NCBI RefSeq assembly: GCF_024199795.1
Contig: NZ_JANADK010000001.1
Span: 3,596,001 to 3,660,000 of the forward strand
DNA from: Bradyrhizobium sp. CCGB01
GTDB lineage: Bacteria; Pseudomonadota; Alphaproteobacteria; Rhizobiales; Xanthobacteraceae
Direction of reading: 5' to 3'
DNA: 64,000 bases
A model generated the notes under the pieces. The model was not told the origin of the DNA. It saw only the letters and a list, made by a program, of their open reading frames with translations, and did not search any database. Within the stretch, counting starts at the first letter, position 1; every line of letters starts with the position of its first letter. Made by a program: the position numbers and the translations under genes. Below, one piece after another: positions 1-9,355 of the stretch.

Positions 1-684
1 GCGCAGCACCGTGATGCGGTCGCCGAGCGCGAACACTTCGGCCATTCGGTGGGAAATGTAGACGATGGACACGCCGTCGGCCTTCAGCCGCGCGATCAGC
101 GCAAACAGCAGCTCAGTCTCTCGGTCCGACAGCGCGGCTGTCGGTTCGTCCATCACGAGGATTCGGGCGTTCTGGCTGATCGCCTTGGCGATCTCGACCA
201 TCTGCTGCTGTGCGACACCGAGCTTGTCGACGGTGGTGGAGGGATCGATGTCGAATCCGATCGTATCAAGCACGCGCTTCGCATCGGCCAGAATCTTGCG
301 GCGGTCGAGGGTGCCGGGAATGCGGCCCTTCGGCTCGCGGCCAAGGAAGATGTTCTGGGCGATATCGAGATAGGGGACCAGCGAGAATTCCTGGAAGATC
401 ACGGCAATGCCGAGCTTCTGCGCATCCGCGGTCGAAGAGATCGCGACCTTGTCGCCCTTGTAATAGAACTCGCCGGCATCGGCGCGGTAGGCGCCGCAAA
501 GCACCTTCATCAGGCTCGACTTGCCGGCGCCGTTTTCACCGAGCAGCATATGAACTTCGCCCGGATAGACCGCGAAGGACACGTCATCCAGCGCCTTGAC
601 GCCGGGAAACTCCTTGCTGATGCCGCGCAGTTCCAGCAGCGGCGTGGGCTCGGAGGGCTGAATGGCCAATGCGGCGTTGCTCAT
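1..684 (-). CDS. Sugar-type ABC transporter ATP-binding protein (RbsA/MglA-like), partial, C-terminus beyond window
   Basis: The 228 visible residues are the N-terminal ATPase domain of a two-domain sugar-import ATPase. They begin [21 protein letters not shown] at 684 and run off the left edge. Visible motifs are Walker [10 protein letters not shown], a Q-loop region with [12 protein letters not shown], the family-typical signature [14 protein letters not shown], Walker [12 protein letters not shown] and the H-loop YISHRMAEV. The start overlaps the stop of the upstream FAD oxidase (ATGA at 681-684), so it is translationally coupled to the aromatic-degradation operon. Permease and binding-protein genes would be expected just outside the window. 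Substrate unknown. The truncation is only the window edge. Confidence 0.9.
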   Translation of the reverse strand, partial: MSNAALAIQPSEPTPLLELRGISKEFPGVKALDDVSFAVYPGEVHMLLGENGAGKSSLMKVLCGAYRADAGEFYYKGDKVAISSTADAQKLGIAVIFQEFSLVPYLDIAQNIFLGREPKGRIPGTLDRRKILADAKRVLDTIGFDIDPSTTVDKLGVAQQQMVEIAKAISQNARILVMDEPTAALSDRETELLFALIARLKADGVSIVYISHRMAEVFALGDRITVLR

Positions 685-2075
685 GCGCGCGCTCCGCTCG
701 CAAAGATCTTTCCGGGGTTCATCAGACCATTCGGGTCGAGTGCGGTCTTGATGGATCTCATCACATCGACGGCCTCGCCGAGCTCGTCGGTGAGATAGTC
801 GATCTTGCCGAGCCCGATGCCGTGCTCGCCGGTGCAGGTGCCGTCCATGGCGATGGCGCGGGCGACCATGCGGGCCTGCAGCGCCTTCGCGCCTTCGGCT
901 TCGTCCGGCTTTGCCGGATCGATCAGGATCAGCATGTGGAAATTGCCGTCGCCGACATGGCCGACGATGGGTGCGGTAAAACCGTGCTCGTCCGCATCGC
1001 GCCGCGTCTCGGTCAGGCATTCCGCCAGCCGCGAGATCGGCACGCAGACATCGGTGATCACGGCGCGTGCGCCGGGCCGGAGGCCCAGGCCGGCATAAAG
1101 CGTGTTGTCGCGGGCGTGCCAGAGCCGGCTGCGGTCCTCCGGTGCTTTCGCCCAGGCAAAGCCGTGGCCGCCATGGTCGGCGGCGATCGCCTGCGCGGCT
1201 TCGGCCTGCTCGGCGACTGACGTCTCGGAACCATGGAATTCGAAGAACAGGGTGGGCGCCTCGCGATAGCCGAGCTTGGCGTAGGCGTTGATGCCGCGCA
1301 TCATGACGTCGTCGAGCAGCTCGATGCGCGCCACGGGGATCGCGGACTGGATCACGGAGATCGCGGTGTCCACGGCATCGTGCAGGGTGTCGAAACTGCA
1401 GACCGCGGCCGAGATCGCCTGCGGGACCGGGTGCACCTTCAGCGTGATCTCGGTGATGATGCCGAGCGTGCCTTCCGCGCCGACGAACATGCGGGTTAGA
1501 TCATAGCCCGCGGCTGATTTCCGCGCGCGTTTGGCGGTGCGGATGATGCGGCCGTCGGGCAGCACCACTTCCAGCGCCATGACGTTGTCCTTCATGGTGC
1601 CGTAGCGCACCGCCATGGTGCCGGAGGCGCGCGTCGACGTCATGCCGCCGATCGAGGCGTCCGCGCCGGGGTCGATCGGGAAGAACAGGCCTGTATTGCG
1701 CAGCTCCGCATTGAGCTGCTTTCGGGTAATGCCGGGCTGCACGACCACATCCATGTCGCTGTCGTGCACGTGGAGCACCTTGTTCATGCGCGCGAAGTCG
1801 AAGCAGACCCCGCCGGCGACCGCGGCCGCATTGCCTTCGAGCGAGGTGCCGGCGCCGAAAGGCACGATCGGCATGCCCGCGCTCGCGCAGAGCTTGACGA
1901 TCTCCGCGACCTCCTGCGTCGTCTCGGGGAAGACGACGATATCGGGCGGCAGGCTCTGATAGTGCGATTCGCTCTGCCCGTGCTGATCGAGCACGCCGCA
2001 CGCAACGCTCGCGCGCGGGCCGATCATGCCGGTGAGGCGATCGGCCAAGATGCTCGTGCTGACCCGCGGTCCCAT
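681..2075 (-). CDS. FAD-linked oxidase, GlcD/D-lactate dehydrogenase family
   Basis: A 464-residue flavoprotein of the FAD_binding_4 plus FAD-oxidase-C architecture, as in glycolate oxidase subunit GlcD and D-lactate dehydrogenases. The FAD-binding stretch [14 protein letters not shown] lies near residues 72-85, and the C-terminal family motif [13 protein letters not shown] lies near residue 420. It would oxidise a 2-hydroxy acid to the 2-oxo acid in the cytoplasm or at the membrane. No GlcE or GlcF partner is present, which favours a single-subunit dehydrogenase. It sits between the ring-cleavage dioxygenase and the ABC ATPase in the minus operon. The substrate cannot be read from the sequence. 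Confidence 0.9.
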   Translation of the reverse strand: MGPRVSTSILADRLTGMIGPRASVACGVLDQHGQSESHYQSLPPDIVVFPETTQEVAEIVKLCASAGMPIVPFGAGTSLEGNAAAVAGGVCFDFARMNKVLHVHDSDMDVVVQPGITRKQLNAELRNTGLFFPIDPGADASIGGMTSTRASGTMAVRYGTMKDNVMALEVVLPDGRIIRTAKRARKSAAGYDLTRMFVGAEGTLGIITEITLKVHPVPQAISAAVCSFDTLHDAVDTAISVIQSAIPVARIELLDDVMMRGINAYAKLGYREAPTLFFEFHGSETSVAEQAEAAQAIAADHGGHGFAWAKAPEDRSRLWHARDNTLYAGLGLRPGARAVITDVCVPISRLAECLTETRRDADEHGFTAPIVGHVGDGNFHMLILIDPAKPDEAEGAKALQARMVARAIAMDGTCTGEHGIGLGKIDYLTDELGEAVDVMRSIKTALDPNGLMNPGKIFASGARA

Positions 2076-2133
2076 CCTTAAGCTCCCGTCTGCTCCCTGT
2101 TGCCGGACTCTTGTTGGTCCGCGGCCACCCAGT

Positions 2134-3018
2134 CTAGGCGGCTCTTGCGTTGCTCGCGACCTGCTTCAGGCCGAAATCATAGTTGAGATGAAAATAGTCG
2201 CGCTCCACCATGCGACCATCCGGCGCACGGCCGGCGGGATGGTGGGCGAACTCGCGGATCAGGCTGTCCTTGACGCCGAACACCACGTCAGAGTCGAGGT
2301 ATTTGTCGCCGGCAACGAACACGTGGGTCACCAGTTGCTCGAAGCCGGGCGCCGAGATCATGAAATGCACATGCGCGGGGCGCCAGGGATGGCGGCCCTG
2401 CACCTCCAGCATTTCGCCGACCGGCCCGTCATGCGGGATCGGATAGGCCGCCGGCTTGATCGACCAGAAATGGAAGCGGCCGTTGGCGTCGGTGTGGAAG
2501 CGCGCCCGCATCGCGAGATCGCCGATGTCGTCGAGCTGCTGCACGTCGTAATAGCCGTCATCGTCGGAGTGCCAGACGTCGACAATGGCGCCTGCCAGCG
2601 GTTGCCCATCCACCGTCGAGACCGAGCCGGTGACCAGCATCGGGTCGCCCTCCATCGGGCCGGAGATATCCGCGCCGCTGTCCTTCTCCGGCGCGGCCTG
2701 GACGAAGAACGGGCCGAGCACCGTGGTCTCGGTCGCGCCTTCCGGCACCGGATGGTTGATCGCATCGACCAGCATGGAGACGCCGAGCGTGTCCGACAGC
2801 AGGATGAATTCCTGGCGCTTGTCGTCGCACATGTGGCCGGTGCGGGTCAGGAAGTCGATGCCGTATTCCCATTCCTTCTGGGTCGGCCGGATCTCACGAA
2901 CGAAGGCATGAAGGTGCCGGACCAGCGCCTCGCTGACCTCCTTGATGCGCGGATCGGTTGCGTCCGCGATCCGCTCCAGCACCGCATCCGTGATGGTGTT
3001 TTCGTTGAAGTTGCGCAT
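2134..3018 (-). CDS. Intradiol ring-cleavage dioxygenase, hydroxyquinol/catechol 1,2-dioxygenase type
   Basis: A 294-residue non-haem Fe(III) dioxygenase. The N-terminal helical dimerisation domain (about residues 1-95) is followed by the beta-sandwich catalytic domain. Likely iron ligands are seen in DDDGYYDVQ (Tyr), KPAAYPIPHDGP (Tyr) and HPWRPAHVHFMI (two His). The PIPHDGPVGEML and VLGPFFV segments resemble hydroxyquinol 1,2-dioxygenases more than catechol dioxygenases. A maleylacetate reductase in the same operon supports this: 1,2,4-benzenetriol would be cleaved to maleylacetate, then reduced to 3-oxoadipate. Iron-site family is certain. The exact substrate is inferred from context. Confidence 0.9.
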   Translation of the reverse strand: MRNFNENTITDAVLERIADATDPRIKEVSEALVRHLHAFVREIRPTQKEWEYGIDFLTRTGHMCDDKRQEFILLSDTLGVSMLVDAINHPVPEGATETTVLGPFFVQAAPEKDSGADISGPMEGDPMLVTGSVSTVDGQPLAGAIVDVWHSDDDGYYDVQQLDDIGDLAMRARFHTDANGRFHFWSIKPAAYPIPHDGPVGEMLEVQGRHPWRPAHVHFMISAPGFEQLVTHVFVAGDKYLDSDVVFGVKDSLIREFAHHPAGRAPDGRMVERDYFHLNYDFGLKQVASNARAA

Positions 3019-3033
3019 GGGTGCCTCCGTTGA

Positions 3034-3936
3034 TCAGAGCTTTGGTTCGCCGAGGCCGGACAGCCGTTCGAGATGCTTGACGGTCGCGATGAAGTCGGTG
3101 TCGCCATCGCCCTGCGCGACCAGCGAGCCATAGGTCTCGCGCACTTGCGCGGCGAGCTGCAGCGGCACGCCGACGGCATGACCGGCGCCAAGGATGAGAT
3201 CGAGGTCCTTGGCCATCTGCTTGCAGGAGAAGGTCGACTCGAAGTCTCGGTTGCGCAGCGGCGCGGTCTTGTACTTCACCATCGGCGAGGCCACCGCGCT
3301 GTCGTCCAGCACCTTCAGAATGTCCTGCCAGGCGATGCCGCCTTTGCGCGCCAGCGCCAGGCTCTCGGCCATCATCGCCGCCGACACCGCGATCATCAGA
3401 TTGACCGAGAGTTTTGCATAGCGCGCTTCCTCGGCCGGCCCGAGATAGGTCTGGGCGCGGGTGAAGGCTGCGAACAACGGCTTTGCATTATCGAAGGCGT
3501 CCTTCGGCCCCGAGACGAAGCAGGTCAGTGCACCGGTGTGAACGATGCTGGCATTGCCGGAGACCGGCGAACGCAGATAGGCAATGCCGCGGGCTTGCGC
3601 CGCGGCCGCAACTTCGGTGGAGGCCTCGACGCTCACGGTGCTGGTTTCGATCAGGACGGCACCGGGCGCCATCGCGACAATCAGTCCGGCGGGGCCCAGC
3701 AACGCGCCGCGCAAGGCAGCATCGTCGGGCAGGGATGTGATGACGGTGGCCTTGCCGCTTACGGCCTCGGCCGGCGAGGCGGCAATCGAAATGCCTTGCG
3801 CACGCGCCTCGCTGATCCGCGCTGCGCTCTGGTCGAATGCGGTCACGGCGTAGCCGGCCTTGGCGACGAGCGCCGACATCGGCAGGCCCATCTTGCCGAT
3901 GCCGATGAAAGCGACGCTTTTTGAAGTGTCTGTCAT
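3034..3936 (-). CDS. NAD(P)-dependent beta-hydroxyacid dehydrogenase (3-hydroxyisobutyrate dehydrogenase family)
   Basis: 300 residues, the usual length for the family. The Rossmann motif GIGKMG is at residues 12-17. The substrate-loop motif normally read as DAPVSGG appears here as LRSPVSGNA. The catalytic lysine lies in the ARYAKLSVNLM segment (about residue 170). It would oxidise a beta-hydroxy acid or reduce an aldehyde acid such as tartronate semialdehyde. It lies 15 bp upstream of the dioxygenase gene in the same operon. The altered DAPVSGG motif suggests a substrate different from 3-hydroxyisobutyrate. A second family member, with the canonical motif, is at 49321-50214. Confidence 0.88.
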   Translation of the reverse strand: MTDTSKSVAFIGIGKMGLPMSALVAKAGYAVTAFDQSAARISEARAQGISIAASPAEAVSGKATVITSLPDDAALRGALLGPAGLIVAMAPGAVLIETSTVSVEASTEVAAAAQARGIAYLRSPVSGNASIVHTGALTCFVSGPKDAFDNAKPLFAAFTRAQTYLGPAEEARYAKLSVNLMIAVSAAMMAESLALARKGGIAWQDILKVLDDSAVASPMVKYKTAPLRNRDFESTFSCKQMAKDLDLILGAGHAVGVPLQLAAQVRETYGSLVAQGDGDTDFIATVKHLERLSGLGEPKL

Positions 3937-3956
3937 TGGTCTTGTCCTTGGAACGC

Positions 3957-5330
3957 TCAGGTGGCGTGTCCCTGTCGTTCAATGTCCTGCACCAGCCGCC
4001 GGCCGGATTGCGCCAGCAGTTCTTTCTTCGTCTCCAGCCCCTCGACCAGCAGCCGGCCGTTCTGCTTCTTCCAGGCGCCGCCGATCATGACGGCCTCGAT
4101 GTTGGCAAGGCTCGTCTGCATCACCACGGTGGCGACGGGATCGTGCACTGGAAAGAGGTTGAGGTCGGAGGCGTTGATGATGACGAGGTCGGCGAATTTT
4201 CCCGGTGTCAGCGAGCCGATCTGATCCTCGCGGCCGAGCATGCGCGCGCCTTCCGTCGTGATCCAGCGCAGCGCCTCGCGCACGGGAATTGTCGTCGTCG
4301 CCGGAATAGTGCCGCTGGCCTTGCGCGATTCGGCGTTATCCAGCGCCCGCTGCATCGACAATGCGACGCGGGCGGCGGAGAAGAGATCGCCGGCCAGAAT
4401 GGATTCGAGATCGATCCCGATGGTGGGTCGCACGCCACGTTTCAACAGCCTTCCGGTGATCGGAAAGCCATGGCCCTGGATCATCTCGTTCTCGGGCGTC
4501 ACCGAGAACGACACGCCGAGATCGACCATCCGGTCCAGAAGATCGTCCGGCAGATCGTTGCCGTGGACGATGTTGATGCCGGGACCGACGAGACCGGCCT
4601 CGACCAGCTTGTCCCAGCCGCCGGGCGTCTTGGCCGGACCGCCGCCCTGATGCATCGATGCGATCAGGTCGAACTCACGCGCCAGCCGGAAATCCTGCAT
4701 GGCGACGTCGAGCGTCGAATAATGCGGGCCGAGAATGGCGAGCCCAAGCGTGACGAGACCGTCGCGGTCGGCGAGGAGGCCTGCGAGCAGCCGCTCGACC
4801 TCGCGGCGCGGATGCGGCACTTCCGAGAAGTGCGGCTCGCCCGGTTTGGGCTCAGGCTTCGGCGAACCATGGAAGAAGGCGGCGCGGATGCCGCTTTCGA
4901 TCAGGCCGCGCACGGCAGCGTCGGTATGATCGGGCGTCGGGTTGTTGTGGCACCAGTCGACGAGGGTGGTGGTGCCGCAATTGATCTGGTTCAGCGCACC
5001 GACCAGCGTCGCGATATGGATGTCCTCGGGCCGGAACACGGTCGCGAGGCCCGCATGCATGCGGCGGAAATATTCGAGCAGCGTCCAGTTCGCGGCATAA
5101 CCGCGCAGCCCCGTCTGCCAGGTGTGCATATGGGCGTTGATCAGGCCGGGGATGACGATGCGCCCCTTGCCGTCGACGATCTCGGTCTCGGCCGCGCCGC
5201 TGCCGAGGTCGATCGATGGACGCACATCGACGATGCGGCTGCCCTCGACCAGCACATCGCCGGTGCCGAGATCGCCGATTGCGTCATCCATGCTGATGAC
5301 GGTGGCCGATTTGATCAGCGTACGCCGCAT
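3957..5330 (-). CDS. Amidohydrolase of the AtzA/TrzN/SsnA (chlorohydrolase) subfamily
   Basis: 457 residues from ATG at 5330 (MRRTLIKSATVISMDD). A longer in-frame reading exists but would overlap the maleylacetate reductase gene, and its extra N-terminus looks like shadow. Metal-dependent TIM-barrel features: INAHMHTW (HxH), MHQGGG, IVHGNDLP and GIDLES (the barrel Asp). Family members hydrolytically deaminate or dehalogenate N-heterocycles such as triazines, guanine or cytosine. Only 4 bp separate it from the upstream maleylacetate reductase stop. Its presence in a hydroxyquinol operon suggests that the primary substrate carries an amine or heterocycle, but this is inference. Confidence 0.88.
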   Translation of the reverse strand: MRRTLIKSATVISMDDAIGDLGTGDVLVEGSRIVDVRPSIDLGSGAAETEIVDGKGRIVIPGLINAHMHTWQTGLRGYAANWTLLEYFRRMHAGLATVFRPEDIHIATLVGALNQINCGTTTLVDWCHNNPTPDHTDAAVRGLIESGIRAAFFHGSPKPEPKPGEPHFSEVPHPRREVERLLAGLLADRDGLVTLGLAILGPHYSTLDVAMQDFRLAREFDLIASMHQGGGPAKTPGGWDKLVEAGLVGPGINIVHGNDLPDDLLDRMVDLGVSFSVTPENEMIQGHGFPITGRLLKRGVRPTIGIDLESILAGDLFSAARVALSMQRALDNAESRKASGTIPATTTIPVREALRWITTEGARMLGREDQIGSLTPGKFADLVIINASDLNLFPVHDPVATVVMQTSLANIEAVMIGGAWKKQNGRLLVEGLETKKELLAQSGRRLVQDIERQGHAT

Positions 5331-5334
5331 CGCT

Positions 5335-6414
5335 TCATGCCGCCGTTTTGATGGTGCCGGGCGGCTCACCGGCCCAGGCGCGCGCAATGAGGCCGCGGAT
5401 GGCGCCCCGCTCGAGCGGCCGCGGATTCCAGTAGGCGTTGGTGACGGCGAGATCGGCGGCCTTGTCGATGCCGCTCTCGGGCATTCCAATGTCGCGCAAC
5501 GCCAGCTTCGCACCCAGCCGCTTGGCGAGGTCGTAGAGCCCCTGCGACGCATCGGCCGCGCCGATCGCGCGCGAGAGGCGCGTCATTGCTTCGGGCACCG
5601 CCGGAGCGTTGTAGGCCAGCGCATGCGGCAGCACGATGGTGTGGGTCTCCGCGTGCGGCAGGTCGAAGGTGCCGCCGAGCGTGTGGCAGAGCTTGTGATG
5701 CAGCGCCATGCCGACGGTGCCGAGGCAGACGCCGCACAGCCAGGCGCCGTAGAGCGCCTCGGTGCGGGCCTCACGGTCGTCGCTTTTCGCCGCAATGGCG
5801 GGCAGGGCGCGAGCCAGCGCGCGGATGCCTTCTTCCGCCATCAGCGACGTGACAGGGTTGGTGTCGCGTGCGTAGAGCGCCTCGACCGCATGCGCGATCG
5901 CATTGATGCCTGATGTTGCAGCTAAGCTCGCCGGCAGCGTCAGGGTGAGGTCGACATCGTAGATCACGGTCTCCGGCAGCACGGCCGCATCGCGCACCGT
6001 GGTCTTGAGGCCGTTCTCGGTCTGGCCGACGATCGGCGTCATTTCCGAGCCGGCATAGGTGGTGGGGATGCAGAGCTGGTTGACGCCGGTGCGCAAGGCC
6101 AGCGCCTTGCCAAGGCCGGTGGTCGAGCCGCCGCCGAGCGAGACGACGCAGTCGGCCTCGCATGCCCTCATCGCGGTGAGCGCGCGCTCCGTAACGTCGA
6201 CCGGCGTATGCATGGTCGCGCCGGGAAAGATGCCGGCATAGAGCGGGCCGAGCGTAGCCCCCAGGCTCTTGCCTTGCGCCTCCTGCTGCGGCGTCGTCAG
6301 CACCAGCGCGCGCTTGCCGCCGAGCCGCTCGACCTCGGCCCTGGCCGAGCCAAGCGTTCCGCTGCCGAACACGACGCGGCAGGGCAGGTTTTCAAAGGTG
6401 AACGAACCGATCAT
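5335..6414 (-). CDS. Maleylacetate reductase (iron-containing alcohol dehydrogenase family)
   Basis: 359 residues from ATG at 6414 (MIGSFTFENLPCRVVFG). It reduces maleylacetate to 3-oxoadipate with NAD(P)H, the step after hydroxyquinol or chlorocatechol ring cleavage. Seen: the nucleotide-binding GGGSTTGLGKAL near residues 93-104, and the maleylacetate-reductase hallmark around HKLCHTLGGTFDLPHAE followed by LPHALAYN. Its start overlaps the Dabb gene stop (ATGA, 6411-6414). Together with the dioxygenase at 2134-3018 it makes a lower hydroxyquinol pathway. No hydroxyquinol-forming monooxygenase is in this operon. Confidence 0.94.
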   Translation of the reverse strand: MIGSFTFENLPCRVVFGSGTLGSARAEVERLGGKRALVLTTPQQEAQGKSLGATLGPLYAGIFPGATMHTPVDVTERALTAMRACEADCVVSLGGGSTTGLGKALALRTGVNQLCIPTTYAGSEMTPIVGQTENGLKTTVRDAAVLPETVIYDVDLTLTLPASLAATSGINAIAHAVEALYARDTNPVTSLMAEEGIRALARALPAIAAKSDDREARTEALYGAWLCGVCLGTVGMALHHKLCHTLGGTFDLPHAETHTIVLPHALAYNAPAVPEAMTRLSRAIGAADASQGLYDLAKRLGAKLALRDIGMPESGIDKAADLAVTNAYWNPRPLERGAIRGLIARAWAGEPPGTIKTAA

Positions 6415-6734
6415 GCGCCGGTCTCTTTGATGGGATAATCGACCTGGAAGCGTCCGATCCGCAAGTCGCCCAGCGCCTCGCGCACGCGCAGATGCTCCGG
6501 GTGGGTGGCATAGGCCGCGAGGGCGGCGTGGTCGGTGAACTCGGAGAACAGCACCACGTCGCAGGCGTAATCGACATCGCTGACGTCCATACCGACTTCG
6601 ATATGGGTGAGGCCGTCGATCCGGCCGCGCAGCCCCTCGAACAGGGTCTTGACCTTCACCCGGGCCGCGGAGCGCTCCGCGGGCGTCTCCCCGCGCAGCC
6701 GCCACATCACGATGTGCCTGATCGGGCCCGACAT
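6411..6734 (-). CDS. Stress-responsive alpha/beta-barrel (Dabb) domain protein
   Basis: 107 residues from ATG at 6734 (MSGPIRHIVMWRL). The whole protein is a Dabb ferredoxin-like barrel: HIVMWRL at the start, ADRR-like charged helix, IEVGMDVSDVDYACDVVLFSEF in the middle and YATHPEHLRVRE near the end. Members are dimeric and include small cyclases, EthD-like proteins and enzymes of unknown function in catabolic operons. It is the first gene of the minus operon and overlaps the maleylacetate reductase start by 4 bp. It may help isomerise or detoxify a pathway intermediate. No catalytic role is shown. Confidence 0.85.
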   Translation of the reverse strand: MSGPIRHIVMWRLRGETPAERSAARVKVKTLFEGLRGRIDGLTHIEVGMDVSDVDYACDVVLFSEFTDHAALAAYATHPEHLRVREALGDLRIGRFQVDYPIKETGA

Positions 6735-6842
6735 TTCCTGATTTCCTCGCCTGCTATCTTGCTTGTGTTCTGGCCATTTTGACTTGCGGGATACGGAAAT
6801 AAAGGCCAATAATTGTAAGTCTCTTTTTCTAAAAATGGAAAA
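6735..6842. promoter_or_regulatory. Divergent promoter region between Dabb operon and LysR gene
   Basis: This 108 bp gap is clearly AT-richer than the surrounding genes, and the two flanking genes point away from each other. It must hold the promoters of the hydroxyquinol operon (minus) and of the LysR gene (plus). On the minus strand TACAAT at 6817-6812 would suit a -10 box. No convincing -35 partner and no clear T-N11-A LysR site could be fixed by eye. Treat this as location only. Confidence 0.5.
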
Positions 6843-7766
6843 ATGGATCGTTTGCTGCAATTGGAGGTGTTCTCCAAGACGGCCGAGCTCGGCAGCCTGT
6901 CCAAGGCCGCCGAGGCCTTGCGCATGTCGAATGCGGCGGCGAGCCGCCATCTCAGCGCGCTCGAGGAGCGTCTTGCGGTCAGGCTGATCGAGCGCAACAC
7001 CCGCCGGCTGTGGCTGACCGAGGCGGGGCAGGAGCTGCTGGAGCGCTCCAGCCGGGTGCTGAGCGAGCTGGCGGAAGCCGAGGACATCGTCAGCGATCGA
7101 GCGCTCTCGCCGCAGGGCACGCTGCGGGTGACGAGCTCGCTGTCCTTTGCCGTGATCTATCTGGCGCCGATGCTGCCGGCCTTCCGCGCGCGCTATCCGA
7201 AGCTCAACATGCAGATCACGACCGCCAACCGGTATCCCGATTTCATCGAGGCCGGCATCGACGTGGCGATCCGGACGCGCGAGCAGGAGCCGGATTCGAA
7301 CATCGTGGTCCGCCGCATCGGCCAGATGCGACGCGTGCTCGCGGCCGCGCCCTCCTATCTCGCAAGCGCTGGCGCGCCGGAGCAGCCCGCCGATCTCGCG
7401 CGCCACAACATGCTGGTCTACAATCTCGCGAACGATCCCTTTTCGCTGCGCCTGCGCAAAGGCCACGGCGCGCAGACGATCCGCATCACGCCGACGCTCG
7501 ACAGCAATGACGGCCAGGTCATCCGCGGCGCGGCGCTGGCAGGCCTCGGCATCCTGATCCAGCCGCTCTACATCGTTCAAAGCGACATCGCGGCGGGCCG
7601 TCTCGTCCCGGTCCTGGTGGATTGGGAGCTGCCACTGCTCACCATGAACATCGCATACCAGAACCGCGCCGGGCTGCCCGCCAAGATCAGGGCCTTTTCC
7701 GACTTCCTGGTTACCCACATCCGCGAGCATTCGGAGCCGGGGATCTGGATGGACGCGACGAAGTGA
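6843..7766 (+). CDS. LysR-family transcriptional regulator
   Basis: 307 residues. The N-terminal winged helix-turn-helix covers roughly residues 1-60 (FSKTAELGSLSKAAEAL, then AASRHLSALEERL and IERNTRRLWLTEAG). The rest is the periplasmic-binding-fold effector domain (about 90-295). It diverges from the hydroxyquinol operon across 108 bp, the classic LysR arrangement, so it probably controls that operon in response to an aromatic intermediate. It also lies only 13 bp before xylulokinase on the same strand and may be co-transcribed with it. Start at the ATG following a weak GGA; no better start is visible. Confidence 0.93.
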   Translation: MDRLLQLEVFSKTAELGSLSKAAEALRMSNAAASRHLSALEERLAVRLIERNTRRLWLTEAGQELLERSSRVLSELAEAEDIVSDRALSPQGTLRVTSSLSFAVIYLAPMLPAFRARYPKLNMQITTANRYPDFIEAGIDVAIRTREQEPDSNIVVRRIGQMRRVLAAAPSYLASAGAPEQPADLARHNMLVYNLANDPFSLRLRKGHGAQTIRITPTLDSNDGQVIRGAALAGLGILIQPLYIVQSDIAAGRLVPVLVDWELPLLTMNIAYQNRAGLPAKIRAFSDFLVTHIREHSEPGIWMDATK

Positions 7767-7779
7767 GCAAGTAGCATCC

Positions 7780-9225
7780 ATGTATCTCGGCATCGATCTC
7801 GGCACCTCGGCGGTCAAGACCGTTCTCGTCGACGGTGCCCAGCGCGTGATTACCAGCGAGAGCCGGCCGCTCGCGATCGCCTCGCCGCAATCAGGCTATT
7901 TCGAGCAGGACCCCGCGCAGTGGATCGATGCAACCTTCGCCACGCTGGACGCCTTGAAGGCGACGCATGCCGCCGAGCTGGCGGCAGTCGATGGCATTGG
8001 ACTGTCCGGCCAGATGCATGGCGCCACGCTGCTCGATGCGAGCGCGAGACCGTTGCGGCCTTGCATCCTCTGGAACGACGGGCGCTCGGCCGCCGAGTGC
8101 CGTCTCCTCGAACGACGCTGGCCCGCCTTGCGTGCGACGTCAGGCAACAAGGCGATGCCGGGATTTACCGCGCCGAAGCTGCTCTGGATCGCGGCCCACG
8201 AGCCTGAAATTTTTGCGGCGACGCGGCTCGTTCTGCTGCCAAAGGCCTATTTGCGCCTGGTGCTGAGCGGCGAGGCGATCGAGGACGTCTCTGATGCATC
8301 GGGATCGCTGTGGCTCGACGTTGCGCGCCGGGACTGGTCGGACGCAGCACTGGCGGCGACCGGCCTGTCGCGCGATCACATGCCGCGTCTGGTCGAGGGA
8401 TGCGCGCCCGCAACGACATTGCGCGGCGAGCTGGCACGGCGCTGGGGGATGACCAGACAGCCGGTGATCGCGGGCGGTGCCGGTGACAATCCGGCAGGCG
8501 CCGTCGGCATCGGTGCGATCCGGCCGGGAACCGCGTTCGTGTCTCTGGGAACCTCGGGGGCCTTGCTGGCCCCGACCAGCAGGATCGCCGCCAACCCGGA
8601 CCGCGCGGTGCACACATTCTGCCACGCCATTCCCGCAATGTGGATTCAGGCCGGCGCGATCCTCTCGGCGGCCTCCTGCCTGGCCTGGATCGCGCGCCTG
8701 TTCGGCGTCACCGAGGCCGAATTGCTGGCGCCGCTTGGATTGCACCCGCAGGCGCCGTCGCCCGTGAGCTTCCTGCCTTATCTGGCGGGTGAGCGGACGC
8801 CGCATGACGACCCCGCCGTACGCGGCATGCTGGATGGCTTGAGCCATGGCACCGATCGCGGGACGATCGTGCAGGCAGTGCTCGAGGGCGTCGCCTTCGC
8901 GCTTGCCGATTGCCGCGACGCGCTCGCGGATGCCGGAATTTCGATTGCGGAAGCCGACGCCATTGGCGGTGGTTCACGGTCGCGGTTCTGGCTCTCGGTG
9001 CTGGCAAACGTGCTGAATGTTCCGATCCACCGCTTTGCCGGCGGTGAAACCGGCGCGGCGTTCGGTGCGGCGAGATTGGGGCGGCTTGCTGTCACCGGTG
9101 AGGCGATCGCCGCCGTGTGCACGCCGCCGCAGCGCATCGAGACGTTCGAACCCGACGCGGGACTGGTCGATGCTTATGCCGAACGGCTTCCCGCGTGGCG
9201 TGAACTGTATCGGCCGCGCAACTAG
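7780..9225 (+). CDS. xylB: Xylulokinase, FGGY carbohydrate kinase
   Basis: 481 residues, close to the usual XylB length of about 484. It phosphorylates D-xylulose to xylulose 5-phosphate with ATP. Seen: the N-terminal phosphate-binding loop MYLGIDLGTSAVK, the XylB-type GLSGQMHGATLL with WNDGRS around residues 75-105, the catalytic-Asp region AGGAGDNPAGAVG near residue 230-245, and the C-terminal FGGY segment IGGGSRSRFWLSVLANVL. No xylose isomerase or polyol dehydrogenase is in the window, so the ketose must come from elsewhere or be taken up directly by the ABC system starting 130 bp downstream. Confidence 0.92.
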   Translation: MYLGIDLGTSAVKTVLVDGAQRVITSESRPLAIASPQSGYFEQDPAQWIDATFATLDALKATHAAELAAVDGIGLSGQMHGATLLDASARPLRPCILWNDGRSAAECRLLERRWPALRATSGNKAMPGFTAPKLLWIAAHEPEIFAATRLVLLPKAYLRLVLSGEAIEDVSDASGSLWLDVARRDWSDAALAATGLSRDHMPRLVEGCAPATTLRGELARRWGMTRQPVIAGGAGDNPAGAVGIGAIRPGTAFVSLGTSGALLAPTSRIAANPDRAVHTFCHAIPAMWIQAGAILSAASCLAWIARLFGVTEAELLAPLGLHPQAPSPVSFLPYLAGERTPHDDPAVRGMLDGLSHGTDRGTIVQAVLEGVAFALADCRDALADAGISIAEADAIGGGSRSRFWLSVLANVLNVPIHRFAGGETGAAFGAARLGRLAVTGEAIAAVCTPPQRIETFEPDAGLVDAYAERLPAWRELYRPRN

Positions 9226-9355
9226 CGTCGCCCCGATGTCGCATTCCCCTGTGTTCGCTATTGCTCCGTGCGGCGGCCTTTTGTTTAATGCGTGAACCGC
9301 GCTGACGAAAAGATTGAGACGCGGGTAGGAAACGCATTGTGCGTCGGGAGGCACG

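Noticed and set aside
3921..5351. 476-codon open frame on the plus strand
   Set aside because: Antisense to the amidohydrolase gene, which has complete metal-site motifs.
6824..6843. Inverted repeat TTTTTC-N8-GAAAAA touching the LysR start codon
   Set aside because: A-T tracts around a start codon produce such pairing by chance; no T-N11-A core and no second copy.
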